DNA of 64,000 bases from Azoarcus sp. KH32C (lineage in GTDB: Bacteria; Pseudomonadota; Gammaproteobacteria; Burkholderiales; Rhodocyclaceae), in contig NC_020516.1 of NCBI RefSeq assembly GCF_000349945.1, positions 1,488,001 through 1,552,000 of the forward strand. The letters are read 5' to 3'. The notes under the pieces are model-generated. The model did not search any database, was not told the DNA's origin, and was given only the letters and a program-made list of their open reading frames with translations. Within the stretch, counting starts at the first letter, position 1, and each line of letters begins with the position of its first letter. The position numbers were made by a program, and so were the translations under genes. Below, piece by piece: positions 15,455 to 23,530 of the stretch.

Positions 15455-15973
15455 CTAAGGTGACACCGTCTCGAACTCAGGCTGGTAGCGCACGTTGCCC
15501 GGCGCAAGCGGAGCCTCTGAAAGCTGGGCGACCAGCAAATATTCCGCCGGCACATCGAACTGCGTCGTGATGCCGAACTTCGCTGCTGGGCGGTAGCCGA
15601 ACCGCGGATAGTAGTCTTTGTGCCCGAGGACCACGACGCCGGCGAAACTCTGTTCGCGCAGATATTCCATTCCCGCTCGGACTAGCGCACTCCCAATCCC
15701 GGCATTTTGGAATTCTGGGAGCACAGCCATTGGGGCAAGCCCAGCCAGTCGCTGCGCGGAGGCGAGCATATCGGTGAAGAGAATGTGACCGACGACCCGG
15801 TCGCCTAGGACAGCCACGAGGGAGAGCACGAATTTTGCGTTCTCTCGCAGGGTGTCGACGAGGTCGGCTTCCGTAGTTCGCCCGAACGCCGCGAGGTTCA
15901 CCTCGCGGACCGCGGGGATGTCCCGGGGAAGTTCAATGCGGATGGTAAGGTCGGCGAGCAGAGTGTCAGTCAT
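15455..15973 (-). CDS. GNAT-family N-acetyltransferase
   Basis: Starting at the ATG at 15973 gives a 172-residue GNAT protein: IRIELPRDIPAVREVNLAAF is beta1-alpha1, ENAKFVLSLVAVLGDRVVGH is beta2-beta3, MAVLPEFQNAGIGSALV is the acetyl-CoA pyrophosphate loop (Q/R-x-x-G-x-G/A), and VVLGHKDYYPRFGYRPA is the C-terminal part. The latter 'lGh..YY.rFGF..a' pattern is typical of the YhbS subgroup. The substrate is unknown. The stop of the UPF0149 gene lies 7 bp upstream, so these two probably form an operon. Confidence 0.85.
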   Translation of the reverse strand: MTDTLLADLTIRIELPRDIPAVREVNLAAFGRTTEADLVDTLRENAKFVLSLVAVLGDRVVGHILFTDMLASAQRLAGLAPMAVLPEFQNAGIGSALVRAGMEYLREQSFAGVVVLGHKDYYPRFGYRPAAKFGITTQFDVPAEYLLVAQLSEAPLAPGNVRYQPEFETVSP

Positions 15974-15980
15974 GTTGGTA

Positions 15981-16700
15981 TCAGTGAAGGACTCGGGAGC
16001 CGCCGCAGCACGCGTTGAACGCAGCGCCACTGCCGCAGGGGCAGAGCTGTCCCGTCTGGGGGGACCCCGAGGGCATGGCAGCCAGTTGACGTTCAGCTTG
16101 TTCGGGCAGGGCGGCGCGAATTCGTTCCTCGAGAAGTTTGTCGGCAATCTTGTCGACGGCGTCAGATATCTGGCCAGTGAGCTTTTCACGTTGCTCGGCT
16201 GTCATGGTCAGCGCTTCCTCGGCGGGGCTGACGTCATCCGCTCCGAGCAGGTATATCGGACGAAGCAACTTATGACCCTCGCTCGACGCAACAAAGGACG
16301 CCCAGTCGTGCGCGAAGCGTTGAACAGCCTGCATGAAGCCGTAACACCACATTTCGCCATCGAAAAAAGGGCGTCCAGCGATTGTTTCATGCGCGACCAG
16401 AGGCGAAAAAGCGTAGTCCGGGTCGTCGAGGTCGTTCCGAATGTCCTCGAGAAGGCCTTCAATGAGCGACACGATGCGGCTCTCGTGCTCGGAGTCCTTG
16501 AAGGCGGGCGCGCCAGTCCCGTCCTCGGACCAGACGCGGGGCAGCCATTCCTCGAGTGCCGGCTCTCTGGGGCCAATCGCGATGGCGCTGAGGTAGCCGT
16601 GAAGCGTATCCAAGGCCATCGTAGCGCCGGTCTGCGATACGGACTCGAGGAAATCCGAGAGCTCGTTCAGCTCGGCGGTGACTAGAGGCTGGATGGGCAT
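15981..16700 (-). CDS. UPF0149 (YecA/YgfB) protein with C-terminal SEC-C zinc motif
   Basis: From ATG 16700 (MPIQPLVTAELNELSDFLES) the protein has the UPF0149 fold: an N-terminal helix, ALDTLHGYLSAIAIGP (the conserved 'D.lhGyl.al...P' block), then AGRPFFDGEMWCYGFMQAVQ. The extreme C-terminus is a SEC-C metal-binding motif (LCPCGSGAAFNACCGG, C-x-C...CC). SEC-C proteins of this type bind nucleic acid or ribosomes. An upstream in-frame extension to 16838 is possible but less conserved. The gene is 7 bp upstream of the acetyltransferase on the same strand. Confidence 0.85.
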   Translation of the reverse strand: MPIQPLVTAELNELSDFLESVSQTGATMALDTLHGYLSAIAIGPREPALEEWLPRVWSEDGTGAPAFKDSEHESRIVSLIEGLLEDIRNDLDDPDYAFSPLVAHETIAGRPFFDGEMWCYGFMQAVQRFAHDWASFVASSEGHKLLRPIYLLGADDVSPAEEALTMTAEQREKLTGQISDAVDKIADKLLEERIRAALPEQAERQLAAMPSGSPQTGQLCPCGSGAAFNACCGGSRVLH

Positions 16701-16834
16701 GAGTGTCGCGAGGAAGGGTTTCTTACGTTGGGCATCGGGAATTTGCGCACGATGCGGGATGGAAGTGTACCCCACGGGTGCGAAGGCACGTGCAAAGCGT
16801 GCCCCGGCCGCAGACGAAAAATGCCTTTCAAAAA

Positions 16835-17797
16835 TCACCGAGACTGCTTTGAGATTCGTGCGTAGACGGGCCGATGGTCGGACCCGATGCTTGGGCCGAC
16901 GCCGCTCTCACTGACATACCAATCCGCTGTCACGAGCACTTGGTCGATGGGAATCAGCGGCAAAGCGGCGGGCCACGTGGGCGCGAGCCCCGTTGCGCGC
17001 CGCAGTCCCGTCGCATTGAGGCTTGCCATTACCGACGACCACGGGGTCGCGTTGAAGTCGCCGACAACCATGGACGGGAGTTCGGTCTCTGCGGCCCATT
17101 CAGCTTCGGCCTCGAGCAGCTGGGCGCGACGGAAATGGTGCTCGGGGCTGATTGGGGGCATGGGGTGAATCCCGGCAAGCGCGATGGTCTGTCCCTGCCA
17201 CGAAATGTGGGTCCGAATGTGGAGCGGCTGCACTTCTGTTTCGCGTGAGTCGGTGTTGAGCAGCGGGTATCGCGACAGGATGGCCAGACCGAATGGACTC
17301 TCATCCGGCGTGATGATGCGGAAGGGGAAGTCGTCCCAGCGTTGGAGTTGTGGTGCTACGGTCGGCGAGACTTCCTGGATGACGACGACGTCGGCGTGGA
17401 TGCTCTCGACCCAATTTAGGAGTGGCGTCGTGTCTGAGCTTCCGACATGGATGTTTGCGCTGACCACCGTGAGTGTCTGCGTCCCGCTGGGTGAGAGGGT
17501 GTCTGCGCGCGGGCCGGGCCACGCGCCACTCACGAAGAGGGCCGCGAGAGCGGGGATTGCCCAACCATGCTTCCTGCGCCAGAGCAGTACGGCTCCGCAC
17601 AAGACTCCGACGGCGAGGTACAACCACTGCCAGTGAGCGGCGAGGTCAACGAGCCAGGCAACGCGGGTAGTACTGTCAGACAGGACGGCTGTAAGAGGTG
17701 CGGTGAGCGAGCCGGCAACACTGGCAAGGAGGCCGACCATGGCGCCATCGGCGCGATAGCGGGTCAAGAAGTTGAGGTCGAGCCGTTTGACATTCAT
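16835..17797 (-). CDS. Membrane-anchored endonuclease/exonuclease/phosphatase (EEP) family protein
   Basis: The N-terminal ~95 residues hold two or three membrane segments (MVGLLASVAGSLTAPLTAVL, WLYLAVGVLCGAVLLW, AIPALAALFVSGAW). The rest is an EEP domain with its usual catalytic landmarks: VVSANIH (Asn), ADVVVIQEV (metal-binding Glu), GIHPMPP (His), VVGDFNATPW (Asp/Asn) and GSDHRPVYARI (Asp-His pair). The catalytic part follows the membrane segments, so it probably acts on the periplasmic face. Related proteins (YafD-like) have unknown substrates. No operon partner is obvious. Confidence 0.88.
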   Translation of the reverse strand: MNVKRLDLNFLTRYRADGAMVGLLASVAGSLTAPLTAVLSDSTTRVAWLVDLAAHWQWLYLAVGVLCGAVLLWRRKHGWAIPALAALFVSGAWPGPRADTLSPSGTQTLTVVSANIHVGSSDTTPLLNWVESIHADVVVIQEVSPTVAPQLQRWDDFPFRIITPDESPFGLAILSRYPLLNTDSRETEVQPLHIRTHISWQGQTIALAGIHPMPPISPEHHFRRAQLLEAEAEWAAETELPSMVVGDFNATPWSSVMASLNATGLRRATGLAPTWPAALPLIPIDQVLVTADWYVSESGVGPSIGSDHRPVYARISKQSR

Positions 17798-17953
17798 CGT
17801 GCTGCGCGGAAAGGCGCGGGTTTGTGGAGGGAGACAGCGCCGGTTCCGCTCTTGTCCTTCATTTCCATCGGTTCGCCGGAATGCTCAGCGGCGCCGAGGT
17901 GTCGTGCGCACGTTGAGCGCAGTGGAGATGGACGACACGGTGCCACCTCGGCC

Positions 17954-18078
17954 CTAAACCTCCTCGGCGATAGCTATATCCTGCTGTGCCGCCTATCGGC
18001 ACGTAACGGCACGCCGCGGCATCAGCAGGCCCCTGCGTGCCCCACGAGGAGGATTGCATGCAGAGTCTGCTGGATATG
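17954..18078 (+). pseudogene. Truncated alpA locus: control region plus first ~7 codons
   Basis: This stretch is about 80% identical to the complement of 28905-29027, the control region of a broken alpA gene. Shared landmarks include CGGCGATAGCTATAT, GTGCCGCC, CGGCAC, GGCACGCCGCGG, TCAGCAG and a GAGGA ribosome binding site before TTGCATGCAG. The coding start reads MQSLLDM, matching MQNLLDI of the other copy, and homology stops abruptly near 18078. The 3' part of the gene has been lost or replaced. Confidence 0.7.
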
Positions 18079-18081
18079 CTA

Positions 18082-18618
18082 TCAGGACTCTTTTTGCTTC
18101 ATTCTAAAATCTGCGACAGCCTTCTTATTTGCGGCAAGAATGTCCTTTACAGCCTGAGCCTGATGCGACGAATCGAGGCCCTTGCATGCGCAATATGAAG
18201 CCACAATTGTCTTAGCTCCCTTTGCAGTTAAAAGCCACTGGATATCCCCGAGGCCCCATGTGTGATGGTCGTTTTCTTTAAGCTCCCGTTTGCCGCGCGC
18301 ATCTAGTCTGATGTAGCCGTTTTCCTTTAAAGAATACAGACCCTCCTCAGCGACGATGAGAGCCTCCCGTCGAGAAAAATATCGGTAACCGAAGAGCGAA
18401 AGTTTTTGGGCGATACCGTCGCCCGAGGTAACAGTTTCGGTGGTCATAATCAGCAAGCAAATTGCTGCGTGCGGTTGCAGGTCAAATCGCCGCATGCAGT
18501 CTGCTCGACCATCGATGTTTGCGGCGAACCAGATACCCACGAGAACGCCGGCAGCGAGACCGGGCGGTATGGCCTCAGTGGGGTCGTAAGTATTTTCCTT
18601 TTCGGTGCTCACTGACAT
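18082..18618 (-). CDS. Hypothetical protein, 178 residues
   Basis: The ATG at 18618 is preceded by GAGGAGA at very short spacing. The N-terminal third has one hydrophobic segment (AIPPGLAAGVLVGIWFAANI) that may cross the membrane or pack in a core. The rest contains a winged-helix-like pattern: REALIVAEEGLYSLKENG then IRLDARGKREL, and later WGLGDIQWLLTAKGAK. The last block resembles 'L T x K G' ends of winged helices. I do not recognise a family. The gene ends at the exact place where the alpA homology at 18.08 kb is interrupted, so it may have arrived with the event that broke that gene. Confidence 0.6.
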   Translation of the reverse strand: MSVSTEKENTYDPTEAIPPGLAAGVLVGIWFAANIDGRADCMRRFDLQPHAAICLLIMTTETVTSGDGIAQKLSLFGYRYFSRREALIVAEEGLYSLKENGYIRLDARGKRELKENDHHTWGLGDIQWLLTAKGAKTIVASYCACKGLDSSHQAQAVKDILAANKKAVADFRMKQKES

Positions 18619-18998
18619 TCTCCTCGTATGCTACAAATGAAGTGAAGGATGAATGCAGGGTATGCCCGCCATAATTGGCGGCGGCAGCCCTGCGAACATA
18701 GCTTCACGCGTTAGTCCAGTAGCTTTGCGTCCCGCCGTTTCCGCGCGGTTTGCCCTTTTACAGTGGGCATGCTATCCGGAACGGGTACTGTTGCCAATAA
18801 CTTTTGCATGCAGATTTCAATGGAAGAGGTTGCGCTAAACAGCCGCCTATGGCGGCATTGATTTGCGTCAATATTCCTGCTGTCGAGTCGCATTATTCGC
18901 CGATGCGGAAGGGTGTAAGTCGTGGGTAACGATTCGAAGTCGCCTGAATGTGCCTCGACGGTGGGGCTCGTCGGCACGCAGCATCGCAGTAATAATGA
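18619..18998. other. Intergenic region, nothing recognised
   Basis: This 380-bp stretch lies between a leftward orphan gene and the rightward SWIM-domain gene, so it should hold two divergent promoters. I see no strong inverted repeat, RNA gene or small ORF with a convincing ribosome binding site. Confidence 0.3.
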
Positions 18999-20771
18999 AT
19001 GCCTCGCCCCACGCACATTCCGGACATGGCCCTGCAAGACATCCTGACTCTTGAGCTCCTCGATGAGTGCGCAGATGCGCGTACCTTCAGCCGTGGCGAA
19101 ACTTACTTTCGTGACGGGAGGGTGACGACGCTTGAGGAACGCGACGACGTCCTTCAGGCTGATGTCGAGGGCACGCACCGCTACCACGTCGAACTGTACG
19201 CAACGGACAGCGGGGAACTGGAGTTCGCATGCGACTGCCCTGTCGGGCAGGATGGCGGTTTCTGCAAACATGTCGTGGCGGTCGCCATGGCGTGGCTCGC
19301 GAGCAGCGGGGAGGGGGCGTCCGACCACTCGAGGACCACGCCGGCCGAGCGGGCGCAGACTGAGGACGAGCAGATTGCGGCTTACCTCGCCACGCTCGAC
19401 GAGGTTGCTCTGCGCGCGCTCTTGCTGGAAGCGGTCGGCCGGGACGAACTGCTTCGCGACAAGCTTGTGATGGCGGCAAGGGCGAACTCCAGTTCGGACC
19501 TCAACGGCCTGCGGGCAGTCGTGAAACAGGCCACTGACACCCACGGTTTCCTCGACTGGCGCGAGGCCGCAAGCTACGCGTATCGGCTCGACGACCTCGC
19601 TGAGCTGCTGGAGCGGCGCATCGAGTTCGGGAGCGTTGGGCTCGTCGAACTTATCGAGGAAGCCATTGCCGATGCCGAAGAGGCTTTGCAGCAGATTGAC
19701 GACTCCAACGGCGAAGTCATTCCTGCCATCAAACGTTTGCAGCGGGTCCATCTCTCTGCGTGTAGCGTTCTGAGGCCAGAACCAGTCGCACTGGCCCGCA
19801 GACTGTTCGAATTCCAGATGAACGGGGAGTGGGACACGTTCTCCGAGATTCTGCCGGACTACGTGGAGGCTCTCGGAAAGGAGGGATTGGCCGCCTACCG
19901 GGAAAGAGTAGAGAAGGCGTGGACTGAGCTGCCTGCATTGACCCCAGCAGACTACCGCGGTGTTTGGGAATCGCGTCGTCACCGCGTCGAGGACGCAATG
20001 GAAAGCTTGGTGGCGCTTTCCGGTGATATCGATGCGATGGTCCGAGTGAAGGCAAAGAATCGCTCGCACCCCGGGAGATACCTTTCACTTGCCAAGCTGT
20101 GCCGGGATAACGGTCGCGACGAGGAGGCGTTGAAATGGGCGGAGGAGGGGCTGGCGGCCTTTCCCAATGAGCGCATCGACGACCTGGTTGCGTTCTGCAT
20201 CGAAGCATACCTGCTGCGAGGGGATGCAGACCGCGTGGAAATCTTGGCTTGGGGGCGCTTCGAGAAGCAGGCGGGGTGCGAGCCGTTCTTCCATTTGCTC
20301 GATGTGGCCGACAAGATTTCGCGACGGGATGGGTTACGCGAGCGGGCCATGGCGCATTTGTGGGCGGCGGTCGCGGCGGAGGAGAGCGCCTGCGGGAAAA
20401 GACGTGCGCGATGGGAGCGCCCCAAGCGAAGTGACCTCGTCTCTATCTACCTTCGCGAAGCGGACGCAGAGAAGATGTGGGAAGCATTCTGCGGCGGCGA
20501 GACCGATATCCGGTTGTGGGGCAAGGTCGCCGCGGCGCGGGGCCGAACGCACCATGAAGATGCGATTGCATTGTACAAGCGGCTGTTGCCGCACGTCGTG
20601 GAGCAAGGGAGTCATGGCTCCCGATACGATGCTGCGTTCGACGTCGTGAAGGCGATTCGGATGCTTAGACTTGAGAACAAACAGCGGGTCATCTTCGGGG
20701 ATGAGTTGGCCGAGATTCGGTTGCAGTGGAAGAAGAAGCGGAATTTTCAGAAGCTGTTGGATACGCTTTGA
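18999..20771 (+). CDS. SWIM zinc-finger protein, 590 residues
   Basis: Near residues 75-97 is a SWIM finger, ACDCPVGQDGGFCKHVVAV (C-x-C...C-x-H). The region before it, ADARTFSRGETYFRDGRVTTL, matches the usual 'R....G..Y...G.V' lead-in. The remaining ~480 residues are helical and TPR-like (SLAKLCRDNGRDEEALKWAE, EEGLAAFPNERIDDL). SWIM fingers bind DNA, RNA or proteins, and in bacteria such proteins often neighbour Snf2 helicases; none is adjacent here. ATG 18999 is used; ATG 19026 (MALQDILTLEL) is an alternative because neither has a strong ribosome binding site. A long antisense ORF opposite the gene is a codon-bias shadow. Confidence 0.85.
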   Translation: MPRPTHIPDMALQDILTLELLDECADARTFSRGETYFRDGRVTTLEERDDVLQADVEGTHRYHVELYATDSGELEFACDCPVGQDGGFCKHVVAVAMAWLASSGEGASDHSRTTPAERAQTEDEQIAAYLATLDEVALRALLLEAVGRDELLRDKLVMAARANSSSDLNGLRAVVKQATDTHGFLDWREAASYAYRLDDLAELLERRIEFGSVGLVELIEEAIADAEEALQQIDDSNGEVIPAIKRLQRVHLSACSVLRPEPVALARRLFEFQMNGEWDTFSEILPDYVEALGKEGLAAYRERVEKAWTELPALTPADYRGVWESRRHRVEDAMESLVALSGDIDAMVRVKAKNRSHPGRYLSLAKLCRDNGRDEEALKWAEEGLAAFPNERIDDLVAFCIEAYLLRGDADRVEILAWGRFEKQAGCEPFFHLLDVADKISRRDGLRERAMAHLWAAVAAEESACGKRRARWERPKRSDLVSIYLREADAEKMWEAFCGGETDIRLWGKVAAARGRTHHEDAIALYKRLLPHVVEQGSHGSRYDAAFDVVKAIRMLRLENKQRVIFGDELAEIRLQWKKKRNFQKLLDTL

Positions 20772-20897
20772 GGATGAGCTCCCCCTAAGTATGCGGCGAA
20801 GTCGCCTCGGGGGCTGTTGGCCCTCTGAATGACCTGTGGGTGCAGCCAAGTACCAAGACATTCAGCGAGCCAGGGTGGCGGTCTAGAGTGTTAATTT

Positions 20898-21398
20898 TTA
20901 GTCACGCCATTGGCAGATTTTTATCTCGTCCATAAATTGCTCTATAGTAAGCTGGCAGAGGTCCTCATCTATAGCCTTGGGGTCTGGATTCACAATTCCC
21001 ACGGAAATAGCTTCCGCAAGAGCTGCGGCGATTAGCTCCGCGTCGGGCAAATGAGCCTGTTCGCGGGAAGTCAGCCTACAGGCGTACTCATTGTCTTCAA
21101 ATCCAACCGCAGCGCGATAAGTAGGAAATCTCTCTTGGTGTTCACGATACAGCGCTGCTAGAACCGAATTGCTAGCCACTTCCATCGATAGCGTTGCTCG
21201 GGTTGTTTCCTCAGTGACACTTGCAATTTTGTCTGCAAGTAGAGTCTCAAATCCTCTCGGACAAATTGTTATTGACTCTTTTAAGTTCCAATTGTCATAC
21301 AAAAGCGGATTGGCTTCGTCGTTGTCATTGAATATAAGATTAAAAATGTGCGTGGACTGGTAGTCTTGCGTCTCGCTCGAGTTGGCTTGCATGGGCAT
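20898..21398 (-). CDS. Hypothetical protein, 166 residues
   Basis: I chose the ATG at 21398 (MPMQANSSETQDYQSTHIF) because TTGGAG lies 6 nt upstream; a TTG 12 nt earlier overlaps that site. The protein is acidic and soluble with no known motif. It has two helical blocks (CPRGFETLLADKIASVTEET and LPDAELIAAALAEAISVGIV) and ends in MDEIKICQWRD. The region is richer in A+T than its flanks, as are the next three genes. It may pair with the 120-residue gene that follows upstream on the same strand. Confidence 0.6.
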   Translation of the reverse strand: MPMQANSSETQDYQSTHIFNLIFNDNDEANPLLYDNWNLKESITICPRGFETLLADKIASVTEETTRATLSMEVASNSVLAALYREHQERFPTYRAAVGFEDNEYACRLTSREQAHLPDAELIAAALAEAISVGIVNPDPKAIDEDLCQLTIEQFMDEIKICQWRD

Positions 21399-21485
21399 GA
21401 AGGGCTCCAAGAAAGTAGTTTTAGGATGAAGCTCGAAGGTTGTACTTGTGCGATGAATATTCGCGCACGAAACTTTGACGCCTTC

Positions 21486-21848
21486 CTATCGTCCCTCGCG
21501 GTATGACCCGTACCATTCGAGATGGACGGCATGAATGGCTTCAATTAGGTCTTCGTTGTCTGCTTGCTTGCGAAGTAGCGACAAATGCTTCCGGTCCAAT
21601 ATGTCGTAGGTGTCATCATTGTCCAAGTAGGCGTGGATGGTCGATTGGACGTCATCAGGGTTAAGCGGTTCTCCGTCCAGGTATTGAAACCCTCCTGCAT
21701 CTCCTGAAATGATTGCGATTCCATCCCGTCCGTTTCCCCCGAGCGCGTAGCTCCAAAGGGCCATTCCGCTGAAATTCTTGGTGTCGCTACGGGGGGACGT
21801 TTTGAGATTCATAGAAAACTCAATCAGTTGTTGAGGTGGCAGTTGCAT
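21486..21848 (-). CDS. Hypothetical protein, 120 residues
   Basis: A small soluble protein starting MQLPPQQLIEFSMNLK at 21848. The middle has WSYALGGNGRDGIAIISGD and the acidic stretch NPDDVQSTIHAYLDNDDTYD, and the end is HAVHLEWYGSYREGR. I do not recognise a family. The acidic character resembles immunity or inhibitor proteins, but no toxin is adjacent. It lies 87 bp upstream of the 166-residue gene on the same strand. Confidence 0.55.
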   Translation of the reverse strand: MQLPPQQLIEFSMNLKTSPRSDTKNFSGMALWSYALGGNGRDGIAIISGDAGGFQYLDGEPLNPDDVQSTIHAYLDNDDTYDILDRKHLSLLRKQADNEDLIEAIHAVHLEWYGSYREGR

Positions 21849-22131
21849 AGCCTGTTGTGATGCGGGCTAATTGTCGGGCTCACATGACGACGCGAGGAAC
21901 CGGCTTGAGATAAGTGTAGCGAACCGGCCGCGAATCAAGAAAATTGGCGGTTGCTATTCTTAGTGCAATGATTGATTAAGGTGAAATCCGTGCGTCCGTG
22001 CAAGAGGATGTGTGTCAGGAAGCGCAATGGCTATCCGTCCGGCTTCACTCAGCCACGAAACTGCAGGAAATCCGATTGGTGGTAAACATGACACTGTCCG
22101 CCCCGTGGGGCGGGCAGTGCAGTCGCCAAGC

Positions 22132-22479
22132 TTATGCTGCGTACTCGGCGAAGGTTGACGCATTTACCTTAGTCAGTATTGCGTTCAGGCCGTCATGCTT
22201 ACCTTGCGTAAATGCAATAAATGATTCCAGAAACTCGCCTGCAAGCACCGGTTCCTGTTTTTCGAGCAGTCGGTAGACTTCATCGGGCGGAAACGAAAAT
22301 CCACGTTCGGTGAGGATGCATTTGTTGATAAGACATTCGGCGTAACGGTGACCATCTGCGTATAGGGTCGCGGTCGTTTCATAACTAAAACGGCCCATAT
22401 CGGGAATATCAATTTCACCGCGCGCCATCCCGGACCATTGATTGCCCGTATGCGTATAGATGCCAGTTATGATAGACAT
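22132..22479 (-). CDS. Hypothetical protein, 115 residues
   Basis: ATG 22479 (MSIITGIYTHTGNQWSG) is preceded by GGAG at 8 nt, so upstream in-frame codons are unlikely to be used. The protein has a strand-rich N-terminal half (GIYTHTGNQWSGMARGEIDI, RFSYETTATLYADGHRY) and a helical C-terminal half (VLAGEFLESFIAFTQGKHDG). No family recognised. The next gene upstream on this strand starts at 23111 and stops 44 bp before this one, so the two may be co-transcribed. Confidence 0.6.
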   Translation of the reverse strand: MSIITGIYTHTGNQWSGMARGEIDIPDMGRFSYETTATLYADGHRYAECLINKCILTERGFSFPPDEVYRLLEKQEPVLAGEFLESFIAFTQGKHDGLNAILTKVNASTFAEYAA

Positions 22480-22523
22480 AGGTAATTCTCCGAGGCGTGA
22501 ATGGTTGAAAGATATCTGAAGTG

Positions 22524-23111
22524 TTAGTCCGCGCTTCCAAGTGGGAGACCAATGCGCTGGGCAGTTGTTGCGACCGAGGACGGCGAACTGTTCCGCCAAA
22601 TTTGCTCGAGTGCATCCACGAGAGCAAACCGCTGGAGCAGCGTCAGTGAACGCAGCTTCAGAATGAGGATGGCGACAGGGCTCCCAGTCTCGCGCTGAAT
22701 CGCGTCAAAGTGGTCAGCAAAATCGGAATCGACAAACTGGATGTCAATGCTGGCGACGCGAGCATTGCAATACGCGTCAAGGAGCATGCTAATCTCAGCC
22801 TCTGTGAAAAGGCCACTCATGCACGATTGCGCGGCCTGTAGGAGCAGGAAATATCGCTCCAACGCGGTATCGTGAACTTCAGCAGCAGAGATGCCTCCAG
22901 AAGCGCGCCGCTGCATATTGTCGCGAATATAGAGACGGCGGTCAGCTGCGGCGAAAATATCGTATCCTGTCTGCCCGTACTCGGACTTAATAGCGGTGTA
23001 GAGGTCGCGCGTATAGAGTTCATCCTCATAGCCGTACATTCCTATTGCCCCGACCTCGCTGAGTGCATGAAAGCCGGTCTGCTCGAGTTGCGAATTGGTC
23101 TGAACGTTCAT
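22524..23111 (-). CDS. Hypothetical protein, 195 residues
   Basis: A well-spaced GGAG precedes the ATG at 23111. The protein begins MNVQTNSQLEQTGFHALSEV and has a helical core (HDTALERYFLLLQAAQSCM, FTEAEISMLLDAYCNARV) followed by PVAILILKLRSLTLLQRFALVDALEQI. No family recognised. Its upstream region contains a long-spaced perfect inverted repeat, suggesting regulated expression. The phage- or plasmid-type unknown genes around it point to accessory DNA. Confidence 0.6.
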   Translation of the reverse strand: MNVQTNSQLEQTGFHALSEVGAIGMYGYEDELYTRDLYTAIKSEYGQTGYDIFAAADRRLYIRDNMQRRASGGISAAEVHDTALERYFLLLQAAQSCMSGLFTEAEISMLLDAYCNARVASIDIQFVDSDFADHFDAIQRETGSPVAILILKLRSLTLLQRFALVDALEQIWRNSSPSSVATTAQRIGLPLGSAD

Positions 23112-23201
23112 GTCTATCTCCAGATTAAGGTGAAATTGAAACGTGGACTGCTTTGATTCGTCGTTATGAACAGTTTACGGGTGGTTGGATGAGCCGCGAA
23201 A

Positions 23202-23254
23202 TTTGGCGGAAATGCATTGCAAGTCATGGAAATATAAAGGAAATATCCGCCAAA
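23202..23254. repeat. Operator-like inverted repeat upstream of the 195-residue gene
   Basis: TTTGGCGGA (23202-23210) and TCCGCCAAA (23246-23254) are perfect 9-bp arms 35 bp apart, 91-143 bp upstream of the start at 23111. The flanks add AAT/ATA similarity. The same core TTCCGCCAAATTT occurs in the divergent promoter region at 1722. The rest of the 23112-23530 gap shows no gene. Confidence 0.45.
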
Positions 23255-23500
23255 GCTGTTTTTCGGTAAGCGCGGCGGTGCCTTAAGGAGGCGCGCAGCG
23301 CGTAGTCAAGGTTGGATTCGCTCCTCTTGAGGGCCGATAGCGCTCGGCGGGGGAGCGTCCTCATCACGTGAGACAACCCATGGCGCACGAAACCTGAACA
23401 GGTGTGTCATCGCTAGTCTGGACGCCCAAGGTAGTGAGTTCGAGCGCGTCTGGTCCGGTTTTGGATATCTATGCATTTCTTGATTTTGCAAATAAAACTA

Positions 23501-23515
23501 TAGCCGGCTAGAGTA
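23501..23515. repeat. Palindromic motif, copy 1 (TAGCCGGCTAGAGTA)
   Basis: TAGCCGGCTA is a perfect 10-bp palindrome just downstream of the 332-residue gene. The same 15-mer with one change recurs upstream of that gene at 24561. Confidence 0.4.
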
Positions 23516-23530
23516 TGTGCTGCAAAAAAA

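Noticed and set aside
17567..18157. A 196-residue plus-strand ORF over the start of the EEP gene and the alpA remnant
   Set aside because: It overlaps a clear EEP-family gene and the conserved non-coding alpA control block; the protein has no recognisable features.
18711..20069. A 452-residue ORF on the minus strand
   Set aside because: It is wholly antisense to the SWIM-domain gene, has no ribosome binding site or family features, and its composition (Arg/Pro/Val-rich) is typical of a high-GC shadow frame.
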